From: Nostoc sp. TCL26-01
Lineage (GTDB): Bacteria > Cyanobacteriota > Cyanobacteriia > Cyanobacteriales > Nostocaceae
DNA length: 64,000 nt
Direction of reading: 5' to 3'
Assembly (NCBI RefSeq): GCF_013393945.1
Contig: NZ_CP040297.1
Location: forward strand, 958,001-1,022,000
Part shown: in pieces, positions 37,479 through 46,803 of the stretch
How the letters are laid out: each line of letters begins with the position of its first letter
Position numbering within the stretch: the stretch's first letter is position 1
Notes under the pieces: generated by a model
What the model saw: the letters and a program-made list of their open reading frames with translations, nothing else
What the model was told of the DNA's origin: nothing
Database searches by the model: none
Position numbers and translations under genes: made by a program

Positions 37479-37600
37479 TCAATAGTCAATAGTCAATGGT
37501 CAATGGTCAATGGTCAATAGTCAATAGTCATTGGTCATTGGTCATTAGTTATGACTCTCCGACTTCCGACTTCCGACTTCCGACTTCCACTCAGCACTCC
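37479..37600. repeat. Heptanucleotide tandem repeats (STRR type)
   Basis: Runs of GTCAATA/GTCAATG/GTCATTG heptamers (37479-37545), then five or so CGACTTC heptamers (37558-37590), then CCTGTTACC-type units to about 37640. These are the short tandemly repeated repetitive sequences known from heterocyst-forming cyanobacteria. They fill the gap between two convergent genes. Confidence 0.9.
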
Positions 37601-37657
37601 CTCACTCCCCTTCTTCCCTGTTACCTGTCCCCTGTCACCTATTCCCCATTCCCTTCC

Positions 37658-38428
37658 CTATGACCTTTGTCCACTCAATGTTGAGCGTTGATTGCTAAAT
37701 CTCTCCTTGGGGATTTTAGTGGGTGTTTGTGGTAGATTAGCGTTCAAAATTTCCATGTTAAAACGATATCCCACGTTTCTGATAGTTTGAATCAAACTAG
37801 GTTGACGGGGATCAAGTTCTACTTTTTTGCGTAAAGATAAAACGTGAGTATCAATGGTACGCGGATTGTCGATCGCATCAGGCCAAGCACGACGCAGTAA
37901 CTCCGACCTACTCAATGGTACTCCCCCAGCTTGCGCCAAAACATACAGTAAACTAAATTCCTGGGGGGTGAGGTCAATAAACTCCCCTTGGAATCGGACG
38001 CGACGCTGGACTAGATCGATTTGCAAAGTGCCATAATCCAAATAGGCTGGTGCAGCAGGTGTCCGTTTACGACGAATTAATGCTTCCACCCTAGCTAAAA
38101 ACTCTTGCATTCCAAAAGGTTTGCTTAGGTAGTCATCAGCTCCGGCTTTTAACCCAGCGACGATATCTGCTTCATTGGTGCGAGCAGATAGCATTAAAAT
38201 TAGAGGCTGTTGCTGACGATGCAACCAACGACAAAACTCAATCCCGTCACCATCAGGTAAATCAGCATCAAGAATTACTAAAGTTGGCTGGTGGCTGATA
38301 AAGGCCTCTCTTGCTTGATATATGCTGGCGGCTTGATGCACTCTATATTCCAATTGTTGCAAGTGCCAACCCAGCAACGACCTCAAGTGGGGATTCCCCT
38401 CAACGATTTCAATACAAACCGAACCCAC
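37658..38428 (-). CDS. OmpR/PhoB-family response regulator
   Basis: 256 residues from a GTG start. The receiver domain (about 5-115) has the phosphoacceptor Asp in VILDADLPDGDG, Ser in LMLSAR and Lys in LSKPFG. The acidic pocket that usually reads DD or ED is EG (IVEGNP), so one metal-binding acid is missing. The winged-helix DNA-binding domain (about 128-225) has LTPQEFSLLYVLAQ, LLRRAW and the wing IRNVGYRF. A C-terminal tail of about 28 residues is Ser/Thr/Pro-rich. No histidine kinase lies nearby. I cannot tell which cyanobacterial regulator it is. Confidence 0.9.
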   Translation of the reverse strand: MGSVCIEIVEGNPHLRSLLGWHLQQLEYRVHQAASIYQAREAFISHQPTLVILDADLPDGDGIEFCRWLHRQQQPLILMLSARTNEADIVAGLKAGADDYLSKPFGMQEFLARVEALIRRKRTPAAPAYLDYGTLQIDLVQRRVRFQGEFIDLTPQEFSLLYVLAQAGGVPLSRSELLRRAWPDAIDNPRTIDTHVLSLRKKVELDPRQPSLIQTIRNVGYRFNMEILNANLPQTPTKIPKERFSNQRSTLSGQRS

Positions 38429-38964
38429 AATGGCAAGACCCCTTAGCGTCGATGAATTTCAAAGTAACAAGCCCACGCTCAAGGTTTTGTAGTCTTTGTT
38501 ACTCTCAGTATAAATAGCTTTAGATTTTCTTATATAAAAACTTGATAGAACGTTTAATTCATGCCTTGCCCAGAGGGCAGTTAGTAATATTCTTAAATTT
38601 TTGTTAGACTTAACTGAAAGTTATTTTCACAAAATAACTTGCTTTAACCAACTTACCGATGTACTCGTACATAATCAGCACATGGGTGAGATGGCGATCG
38701 CACAAGATAAACCTGAGTTGTTGATTGGGTAAAGGGTTGCTTTTAGGCGTACTTTCGGGCTACTGTTTAAGAAAAGTATAAAAATAGCCTAACAACTTGT
38801 TTAATTCCCGTTTTTCTGGAATAGGATCTAATTGTATTGTAGCTGCTGGAGAAAAAACACAACCAAAAACATGGAATTCTATCTGAAGCAACAGCAGAAA
38901 TGACACTTCACATTTCAGCCTGAATCATTTACAATTCTCATTCCAAAGAGATCAATCAGCAGTT
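38429..38964. other. Divergent intergenic region, no gene seen
   Basis: 536 bp between the response regulator and the 80-residue gene, which are transcribed away from each other. It is AT-rich, has one HIP1-like GCGATCGC at 38694, and must carry promoters for both genes. I see no clear hairpin, operator or short coding frame. Confidence 0.5.
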
Positions 38965-39207
38965 ATGCTCCAAGACACACAAACCATCCGCTATTACCAA
39001 CGAATTACTGACGCCTTCGTCGAACTATGGAATCGCGGTTATCGCCCGGATGAAATGCGGATGTATTTGGATGGCTACCTAGCCGCGCTGCGCCATAGCA
39101 ACGTCATTGAACCCTATCTGATTCATCGTCTAGAAGAGGAAGCCAGCCGCTACTTGTACGATGCTTCAAACTTTATGAAGACAGAACCACAACCAGACTA
39201 CTACTAA
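38965..39207 (+). CDS. Small conserved cyanobacterial protein (DUF6761-like)
   Basis: 80 residues: a compact helical protein with IRYYQRITDAFVELWNRGYR and RMYLDGYLAALRHS, ending in a Tyr-rich tail. It resembles the small single-domain protein family DUF6761 found across cyanobacteria; I place it there from memory, not from a search. Its function is unknown. A strong terminator follows at 39328-39354, so it is probably monocistronic. Confidence 0.8.
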   Translation: MLQDTQTIRYYQRITDAFVELWNRGYRPDEMRMYLDGYLAALRHSNVIEPYLIHRLEEEASRYLYDASNFMKTEPQPDYY

Positions 39208-39327
39208 TACTCGCCGCAGAGTCATGAGTAGTATATGTAGTTCAACGCAGACGATTCTAGCATATTATTTGTATTGGTCAAGAGCCATTTCGGCGTAAAT
39301 CTGGTTAAATGAAATTTTTTTAAATGG

Positions 39328-39354
39328 AAACCTCCCATCCTTTGGGAGGTTTTC
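39328..39354 (+). terminator. Rho-independent terminator
   Basis: AAACCTCCC, a short loop, GGGAGGTTTTC: a 9-bp stem with T-rich 3' side, about 120 bp after the stop of the 80-residue gene. Confidence 0.85.
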
Positions 39355-39818
39355 GGCGTGATGACAATTTGTTAACTTACTATTGAGGGGCGATCGCAGT
39401 TTAAAGGCTCTTAAAAACCTAGTATGGATCTCAGAGGTTGTTTGAAAAGTCTAAAAGTATACTAAAAACCCCTCTCCAAACCTCTCCCCGAAACGGAGAG
39501 AGGCTTTGAAACCCTGATTTTCCTGTTCCCCTTCCCTCGTAGGGAAGGGGTTAGGGGTTAGGTTTTTGAGATTTTGGTGTTACGCATGATACTTTTCAAA
39601 CATCCTCTCATGTTGGGTTTCCCAAAGCCTCAACCAACCCAACCTACAATTTTAATGCTAATGCCTCATTTTAGCTGTGTCGCTCCAGTAGCGTGCGTTA
39701 CTCGCACCGTCTTAATCTCATTGGCGCTGCGTTGCTGAAAAAAACTCAGTACACCTCTATTACTTCTTTTTCTGTTACCTGTTACCTATTACCTGTTACC
39801 TGTTCCCTGCATATCTGT

Positions 39819-39880
39819 TAACCCGCTCCTACAACCTCTGGACTAGACAGGTGTAATTCATCCGCATGAAAATCGCTATA
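39819..39880 (+). repeat. 62-bp direct repeat, copy 1 (partner 42506-42567)
   Basis: It starts TAACCCGC and ends AATCGCTATA. It matches 42506-42567 with about six mismatches and no gaps. The two copies are in the same orientation and bracket the glycosyltransferase gene. Confidence 0.9.
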
Positions 39881-40063
39881 TAAAAATACAAAGACACAAA
39901 TTTAAGATATTCCGAGGTTAAATTAATTAGCTCTCTAATCAGACTCCTATTGTGTTTTTTTATGCTACATATGCTCAAAAATAGCTATTTATCTCTTCCC
40001 GTAGTGTATTTTCTTCAAGTGAGAACAACTATATTCTGATTCTCACAGTTTTTGAGAAAATTC

Positions 40064-42286
40064 ATGTCCCATTTAACTGCTACAACTCAATGGCATCAAC
40101 GTGCTGAAAAACTCTTTCTATCAGGAAATTACATTCAAGCTGCTAATATCTACGAAGAAGCAATTGCCGTAGAACCTGAGATTAAATTACATTATTGGTA
40201 CTTGGGTTTAATGTTGTTGTTGCTAGGGCAAGATGCAGAAGCTAGAAAAAAATGGCTACTAGCAGTCCAAGAAGAAAAAGCTGAAAAAATTAAGCCTTTC
40301 AAAGTAGAACTATTCAAAATTTTGCAGACAGAAGCCGAACGTCGAGAAAGTCTAGAAGAATATTACCTAGCTAAAAAAATCCGGTTAATTCTCAAAGAAA
40401 TTTATCCTCATGATATCCACAACTTATTACATTTAGTACAGCTTGCTATTAAGCTAGAAACCTATGAAGGTGAAAGTTTATATAAATTGGGTATCATAGA
40501 GATCCTCCAATCTGAACCAAGAGTAGAACTAAACTTAGAATGGTTAATGAAGACTGTCAAGAGCGTCTTAGATTATGCACCTGCACACCAATCTACCTTG
40601 GATTTAGTAGAAGCTTGTGTACCACATTGCCAAAATGATCCCGCAATTTTTTTGATCACCTTACTTTTATCATTGACAGAAATTGCGTACTCCCAAAGAC
40701 TACCTATAGTAGCAGCAAAGTTATGTGAAATATCTTTGAGATTAAGTCCTAATAATCCAGAGTTTGTCTCATACTTGTCTCAGTTTTATCAACACGCTGG
40801 GCAATATACGAAGGGTATAGAAGCTGCTAAATTATTCTACTCCTTAGTTCAAAAACTAGTCAGTAAAGTTTATGCTAATCGTTTAATCTTGAGTGGATTA
40901 ATCAGTTCTGGTGGTTATTGGTCAGAATCATACTCCATACATCAAAGACAAAAATCATTAATAGCAGACCTCATCAAAGAGAATCCCACAAATCTTGATT
41001 CTAAAATCACAAAACTTATCAGTTCTTCTAACTTTTTCACTCCATACATTGAAGATAAAGGTAGAGAAACTAGACAGATGCAAAATCAACTATTGCAACT
41101 TTGTCAAACAAATATCAATAATTATGCTCAAGAGCATATCAATAAATATAAAGCAGGTCATCTCCAACGCAAAAAGTACAAGCAATCTCATAAAAAACTC
41201 AACATAGGATATCTCTCTTCTTGTCTGAGAATACATTCTGTTGGCTGGCTAGCACGCTGGTTATTGCAGTATAGAAATAAAGATAAATTTAATGTAAGTG
41301 CCTATTTCATCAATACTAATCCCAAAGCTGATCCATTACATGATTGGTATATCAATCAAGTTGATAGTTTTTATAAATCTAGTGAGCCTTTGAATCTTGT
41401 AGAACAAATATATCAAGATGAGATTGATATTTTGGTTGATTTAGATAGTGTCACCCTAGACATTACTTGTGAAGTGATAGGACTCAAACCTGCACCAATT
41501 CAAGTTACTTGGTTAGGTTGGGATGCGTCTGGTAGTCCATCAGTAGATTATTTTATCGCTGACCCTTATGTTTTACCAAAAGACGCACAGGAATACTACC
41601 AAGAAAAAATTATCCGGTTACCGCAAACTTATATAGCTGTAGATGGTTTTGAGGTAAATGTCCCGACAATTCGGCGTGAGCATTTAGATATTCCTGATGA
41701 TGCAATAGTCTATTTTTCCGGTCAGCGAGGTCTGAAACGACATCCAAATACAACAAGAATGCAATTGCAAATTATCAAGGAAGTTCCTAATAGCTACTTG
41801 TTGATTAAAGGTGTGTCTGATGCAGAATTTATGAAACAATTTTTTGAAAAATTAGCACAAGAAGTAGGGGTAGATTGCTCAAAATTGAGGTTTATCCCGA
41901 TGGATTCTGTAGAACCAGTTCATCGAGCTAATTTAGGAATTGCCGATGTAGTATTAGATACTTATCCCTATAATGGGGCTACTACCACTTTAGAAACTTT
42001 GTGGATGTGTCTTCCTTTAGTGACGCGAGTTGGTGAGCAATTTGCTGCCCGTAATAGCTACACTATGATGATGAATGCTGGCATCACAGAAGGGATAGCT
42101 TGGACTGATGAAGAATATGTAAATTGGGGTGTGCGTTTGGGTAAGGATGAGGCTTTAAGACAACATATTGCTTGGAAGTTAAAACAGTCTAGGAAAACAT
42201 CACCATTATGGAATGGTAAGCAGTTTGCTCGTGATATGGAGAATGCTTACCAGGAAATGTGGCACAGGTATTTGGAAGGAAATTAA
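40064..42286 (+). CDS. TPR protein with GT41 (O-GlcNAc transferase/SPINDLY-type) glycosyltransferase domain
   Basis: 740 residues from the ATG at 40064; a TTG four codons upstream is less likely. The N-terminal 260 residues contain tetratricopeptide-like helices (AEKLFLSGNYIQAANIYEEA, LSPNNPEFVSYLSQF). From about 375 the GT41 fold begins (KLNIGYLSSCLRIHSVGWLA), with PAPIQVTWLGWDASGSPSVD, VYFSGQRGLKRHPNT and DVVLDTYPYNGATTTLETLW, the nucleotide-sugar binding part. Such proteins add a sugar to Ser/Thr of proteins, or act on surface polymers, in the cytoplasm. It stands alone between 62-bp direct repeats and next to the distal end of the CRISPR array. Target unknown. Confidence 0.9.
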   Translation: MSHLTATTQWHQRAEKLFLSGNYIQAANIYEEAIAVEPEIKLHYWYLGLMLLLLGQDAEARKKWLLAVQEEKAEKIKPFKVELFKILQTEAERRESLEEYYLAKKIRLILKEIYPHDIHNLLHLVQLAIKLETYEGESLYKLGIIEILQSEPRVELNLEWLMKTVKSVLDYAPAHQSTLDLVEACVPHCQNDPAIFLITLLLSLTEIAYSQRLPIVAAKLCEISLRLSPNNPEFVSYLSQFYQHAGQYTKGIEAAKLFYSLVQKLVSKVYANRLILSGLISSGGYWSESYSIHQRQKSLIADLIKENPTNLDSKITKLISSSNFFTPYIEDKGRETRQMQNQLLQLCQTNINNYAQEHINKYKAGHLQRKKYKQSHKKLNIGYLSSCLRIHSVGWLARWLLQYRNKDKFNVSAYFINTNPKADPLHDWYINQVDSFYKSSEPLNLVEQIYQDEIDILVDLDSVTLDITCEVIGLKPAPIQVTWLGWDASGSPSVDYFIADPYVLPKDAQEYYQEKIIRLPQTYIAVDGFEVNVPTIRREHLDIPDDAIVYFSGQRGLKRHPNTTRMQLQIIKEVPNSYLLIKGVSDAEFMKQFFEKLAQEVGVDCSKLRFIPMDSVEPVHRANLGIADVVLDTYPYNGATTTLETLWMCLPLVTRVGEQFAARNSYTMMMNAGITEGIAWTDEEYVNWGVRLGKDEALRQHIAWKLKQSRKTSPLWNGKQFARDMENAYQEMWHRYLEGN

Positions 42287-42456
42287 GTAGATTCTTCACT
42301 ATTCTACGACTGTAGATACGCTTTGCTGGCACGTTTCTATCAACTGACATGGAAGTGATATTACATTAGTAGGTTGGATGGAGGCTTTGCGTAACCCAAC
42401 ATGATCTGAGGTACAGATTTTTAGTCAACAAGGGCTACGCACATTTCTCACCAGCA

Positions 42457-42519
42457 GTAGGGGCGGGTTAACAGATATGCTGACTCTATTCACTAATATT
42501 TCACTTAACCCGCCCCTAC
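42457..42519. repeat. Inverted repeat, 15-bp arms
   Basis: GTAGGGGCGGGTTAA at 42457-42471 is exactly complementary to TTAACCCGCCCCTAC at 42505-42519, with a 33-base loop. The right arm overlaps the start of the 62-bp direct repeat. The left arm and following ACAGATATGC mirror GCATATCTGTTAACCCGC upstream of copy 1 (about 39809-39826). Confidence 0.9.
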
Positions 42520-42567
42520 GACCTCTGGACTAGACAGGTGTGCTTCATCGGCATAAAAATCGCTATA
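42506..42567 (+). repeat. 62-bp direct repeat, copy 2
   Basis: Partner of 39819-39880, in the same orientation, 43 bp before the first CRISPR repeat unit. Together they flank a 2.7-kb segment with the GT41 gene. Confidence 0.9.
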
Positions 42568-42610
42568 AGTAACTCTCTTCTTGAGATGCAGTTGCGCTCT
42601 CTTTGATTTT

Positions 42611-45600
42611 GTTTCCGTCCCCTTTCGGGGAATTGATGGTAAGTAACTTCCTGTGATGATAATTGTTGATGAGGAAGAAAATCTCAAGCGAGTTTCCGTC
42701 CCCTTTCGGGGAATTGATGGTAAGTAACGTTTCGCTCGGTCCCGGAACGTAGAGGGGCCTGCCCTGTTTCCGTCCCCTTTCGGGGAATTGATGGTAAGTA
42801 ACTGGCTCCGCCGTCGTCGCCTTCATCGACCGGATCGAGGAGTTTCCGTCCCCTTTCGGGGAATTGATGGTAAGTAACGCCGATGGAGGCCAGTTCTTAG
42901 CGTCTCAATGAAGGTTTTCCAGTTTCCGTCCCCTTTCGGGGAATTGATGGTAAGTAACCTATTCGAGGATGGGACGTGTTTACTACCTTCGACTACCACG
43001 GGGTTTCCGTCCCCTTTCGGGGAATTGATGGTAAGTAACCAGCGATCGCTTGCGGGGTGAGTGTGCAAGCGATTGTCTTCGGTGTTTCCGTCCCCTTTCG
43101 GGGAATTGATGGTAAGTAACTCAGTACCTCTAGGTCTAGCGGTGCCAATCGATACTTCACCAAGGTTTCCGTCCCCTTTCGGGGAATTGATGGTAAGTAA
43201 CCCACCGTAAATCACACGATATTTATCACGAGACTTACTAATAGTTTCCGTCCCCTTTCGGGGAATTGATGGTAAGTAACAAGAACTGACGTTAAACCAA
43301 GTGTAGCCGACAATGAAGTACTGTTTCCGTCCCCTTTCGGGGAATTGATGGTAAGTAACATGATTTAAAGGCTATTGAACGCAAAACAGAAATTGATTTG
43401 TCTTGGATGTTTCCGTCCCCTTTCGGGGAATTGATGGTAAGTAACATCAGTAAATACATGATTACTGACTCCGGGGGGTATGTCACTAATAAGTTTCCGT
43501 CCCCTTTCGGGGAATTGATGGTAAGTAACACGGTGGCTGAAAAGTAATCACCATCTGTGGAGCCTGCGTTGGGGTTTCCGTCCCCTTTCGGGGAATTTAT
43601 GGTAAGTAACCTGAAAGTGTTCTCTACGATCTAGAGGATTTAGAGATTGAAGTTTCCGTCCCCTTTCGGGGAATTGATGGTAAGTAACGAAAAGTACGAG
43701 AATTCTTCTGTCCTCATCACTTCGTTTCCGTCCCCTTTCGGGGAATTGATGGTAAGTAACTACTGCTTTTACTCCTTGGGCTGCTGCTATATTGAGTAGT
43801 GTTTCCGTCCCCTTTCGGGGAATTGATGGTAAGTAACGTTAGGTGGGGTTTAGTTAACTTTAGTTTAGATTTCTGTTTCCGTCCCCTTTCGGGGAATTGA
43901 TGGTAAGTAACCTCGCTCCAGACCTTTGACCGCAGCGCGGCCTCGATAGGTGGTTTCCGTCCCCTTTCGGGGAATTGATGGTAAGTAACCAAGGGGGTTG
44001 TTAAGTACAAAGCAATTGAGAAAGAACTATCTACCAAGTTTCCGTCCCCTTTCGGGGAATTGATGGTAAGTAACTCTTGCTTTTATCGGATGACTAGAAA
44101 ACAAAGGTCTTGCGCTAGTTTCCGTCCCCTTTCGGGGAATTGATGGTAAGTAACTTACAGAGAAGGTACTCAAGAGTTTGTATTACGCAACTATCACGTT
44201 TCCGTCCCCTTTCGGGGAATTGATGGTAAGTAACATTACTTCTCTCGGTATACTCTCGTATTCGTAATCATCTGCGAGTTTCCGTCCCCTTTCGGGGAAT
44301 TGATGGTAAGTAACTCGGCGCAACAGCGTGCCGAGATTGAATTTAAAGTTGCTGAAAAGTTCCGCGTTTCCGTCCCCTTTCGGGGAATTGATGGTAAGTA
44401 ACTCTGCATCAAATTCTTCACTCTCGCCAACAGTATTTAGAGTTTCCGTCCCCTTTCGGGGAATTGATGGTAAGTAACAAAATCATTGTTCTGTTAAGTT
44501 CTCCATCCGCTACTTTTTGTTTCCGTCCCCTTTCGGGGAATTGATGGTAAGTAACATTAGGAAAAATTAATCAAACTTTACGCACAGATTTAAGTGCTGT
44601 TTCCGTCCCCTTTCGGGGAATTGATGGTAAGTAACGCAAAAAACGATAGTACTACAGCACATAGTACTTATGAGTTTCCGTCCCCTTTCGGGGAATTGAT
44701 GGTAAGTAACAAATGGTGAGACAGGCCCATTGACTCAATTAATGTTGAATGTTTCCGTCCCCTTTCGGGGAATTGATGGTAAGTAACGAAATTTACAAGT
44801 TTCTTTCTCAACTTTGTCTAGAGTTTCCGTCCCCTTTCGGGGAATTGATGGTAAGTAACTCACGCTCGGAACCGTCAGGCTGAACGACGGGATGTGTTTC
44901 CGTCCCCTTTCGGGGAATTGATGGTAAGTAACTCAACAAGGAGGCAGAAACTGCTCGGTGGGCGATCGCTGCTTTATCAACGACGTTTCCGTCCCCTTTC
45001 GGGGAATTGATGGTAAGTAACACTTGTTTTTCTTCGTCTACAAGTGAAACTATAGTTGTTTCCGTCCCCTTTCGGGGAATTGATGGTAAGTAACACTGAT
45101 TCGTATATACAAGAATCTCTAGAAATTAAAGGTTTCCGTCCCCTTTCGGGGAATTGATGGTAAGTAACTGTAATAAAGCTTCCATAAAACATCATAACCC
45201 AGGTTAGTTTCCGTCCCCTTTCGGGGAATTGATGGTAAGTAACCTCCCGAGATTGAGGACCAGGAGCAAAGAGAAGGGAGTAGTTTCCGTCCCCTTTCGG
45301 GGAATTGATGGTAAGTAACCGGATGGTTAACAGTATAAATGAGTAATTCATTAGCTCTAAATGTTTCCGTCCCCTTTCGGGGAATTGATGGTAAGTAACA
45401 TTGACATCTTCTGCGTATAATACTTGACCATTTGTAGTTTCCGTCCCCTTTCGGGGAATTGATGGTAAGTAACTGAAGCGGTATTTTAACATAATAAGGT
45501 TTGTTGATACTTTTCAAAGTTTCCGTCCCCTTTCGGGGAATTGATGGTAAGTAACTCATTGAGTCAAGATTCCAAGAAATATAAAGGAAGTGTTTCCGTC

Positions 45601-46169
45601 CCCTTTCGGGGAATTGATGGTAAGTAACAGCGCGTATGGATAAGATGGACGCGATCGCAAGCTTGTTTTAAGTTTCCGTCCCCTTTCGGGGAATTGATGG
45701 TAAGTAACTTTGATAATGTTCTTGCACCCCAAACAACTATTCCATAATTAGGTTTCCGTCCCCTTTCGGGGAATTGATGGTAAGTAACTTAAAAGTAAAT
45801 TGAAATAAACTAGAATCCATCATCGGGTTTCCGTCCCCTTTCGGGGAATTGATGGTAAGTAACGTTGGTGGTGGTTGGGAATTAATACTCAGATGGATGG
45901 GTATTTGTTTCCGTCCCCTTTCGGGGAATTGATGGTAAGTAACGTAACTAAACATAACGAGCAAAGGTGGTTTAAGTTTCCGTCCCCTTTCGGGGAATTG
46001 ATGGTAAGTAACACTATTAAGACGAACAATTGCTACAAGTTTTCATTCGATGGAGTTTCCGTCCCCTTTCGGGGAATTGATGGTAAGTAACTGTAACGTT
46101 GTTAATCTGCCGAACAATGACAGGATTATCAAGTTTCCGTCCCCTTTCGGGGAATTGATGGTAAGTAAC
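42611..46169 (-). CRISPR. CRISPR array, 46 repeats of 37 bp, 45 spacers
   Basis: I counted 46 repeat units, the first at 42611-42647 and the last at 46133-46169, with spacers of about 32-44 bp. Read on the minus strand each repeat starts GTTACTTACC, contains a CCCC-GAAA-GGGG hairpin, and ends GGGGACGGAAAC. This gives an 8-base 5' handle ACGGAAAC, as in type III and I-D systems. That polarity puts the leader at the high-coordinate end next to cas2-cas1, which read the same way. All repeats look identical except the unit at 43574-43610, which has one change (GAATTTATGG for GAATTGATGG on the plus strand). At least three spacers contain GCGATCGC. The many open frames across the array are translations of the repeat and are not genes. 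Confidence 0.97.
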
Positions 46170-46502
46170 CCTACCTGTTGGAAACTATTGATGTATTTGG
46201 TTTTCAAGGTTCAGTTGCACCGAAGTACGTAAATGGGAATGTAACTTAGACATACAGTAATCTAAATTAAAATCTATTTACGTTAAATTCTAGCTTTAAG
46301 AGCATTTTAGTGCGAAAAATTCCAGTAGTCAAGGCAAAAAAATCAACTTTGCTTTTATTTACACAACTTTGCTTTAGCTTAATCTATGTAGCTCACAGCG
46401 ACGAATTAGCGGTAGTAGTTACATTCTGTTACAAACCGCGAATCATTAATAAAACTAGTCATTCCCAGCCGTATATCCCCCTTAGTAACTAGATTCGAGT
46501 CT
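46170..46502 (-). promoter_or_regulatory. Probable CRISPR leader
   Basis: 333 bp of AT-rich sequence between the last repeat (46133-46169) and the stop of cas2. With the array read leftwards, this is the upstream leader that should hold the array promoter and the integration anchor. I see no gene; a plus-strand frame at 46310-46492 has no features of a protein family. Confidence 0.7.
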
Positions 46503-46787
46503 TTACAAAATTAAATAATCAGGTGGTTCGTATGGAGGCTGGCTACCATACACTCGCGTTTGCTGTTTTGCTGTCGCATCTAGGGGATAAATCCTCAAAT
46601 TATCTTCATGCAAATTCAGTACAGCTAACCAACGCTTTTCTAACAAAGAACTTAAAGTGGCATCATCCAAAGGACACTCAAACACAGAATACTGTACACG
46701 TTGACAGCGTTGTTCCAGCAACTTGGCTAGTTTAGTCCGGCGCTTGTCGTCAGGTACGTCATAACACACTAAATAGAGTTTCGCCAT
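46503..46787 (-). CDS. cas2: CRISPR-associated endonuclease Cas2
   Basis: 94 residues from the ATG at 46787. The frame extends 13 codons upstream into the end of cas1, but MAKLYLVCYDVPDDKRR is the normal Cas2 start. The ferredoxin-like fold is recognisable: YLVCYDVPDDKRR with the catalytic-position Asp, then VQYSVFECPL and LRIYPLDATA. It works with Cas1 in the spacer integrase. It lies 16 bp after cas1 and directly upstream of the leader, all on the minus strand. Confidence 0.96.
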   Translation of the reverse strand: MAKLYLVCYDVPDDKRRTKLAKLLEQRCQRVQYSVFECPLDDATLSSLLEKRWLAVLNLHEDNLRIYPLDATAKQQTRVYGSQPPYEPPDYLIL

Positions 46788-46803
46788 GATAATTTGTAAT
46801 TCG

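Larger units (their letters stand above)
39208..40063. other. Repeat-rich intergenic region
   Basis: 856 bp with no convincing gene. In order: the terminator at 39328, a dispersed CCCCTCTCC...GGAGAGAGG and CCCTTCCC...GGGAAGGGG palindromic block (about 39467-39570), a TTGGGTTTCCCAAAGCC repeat (39604-39640), the second copy of the AAAAAACT...GTTACCT repeat (39738-39808), and the first of two 62-bp direct repeats (39819-39880). The last 180 bp before the glycosyltransferase are AT-rich and likely hold its promoter. Confidence 0.7.
42287..42610. other. Intergenic repeat cluster before the CRISPR array
   Basis: 324 bp without a gene. It holds a GTAGGTTGG...CCCAACAT dispersed repeat (42370-42404), a 15-bp inverted repeat (42457-42471 with 42505-42519) and the second 62-bp direct repeat. 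It lies at the trailer (leader-distal) end of the array. Confidence 0.6.

Noticed and set aside
42611..46169. Plus-strand orientation of the CRISPR array
   Set aside because: On the plus strand repeats would end GTAAGTAAC with no GAAAC handle, and the leader would be away from cas1-cas2.
42505..46232. Many open frames on both strands across the array, encoding repeated LLTINSPKGDGN- or TYHQFPERGRK-like peptides
   Set aside because: They are translations of the 37-bp CRISPR repeat and its spacers, not genes.
46310..46492. Plus-strand 60-residue frame in the leader region
   Set aside because: It has no recognisable family and lies opposite the expected leader; treated as chance.
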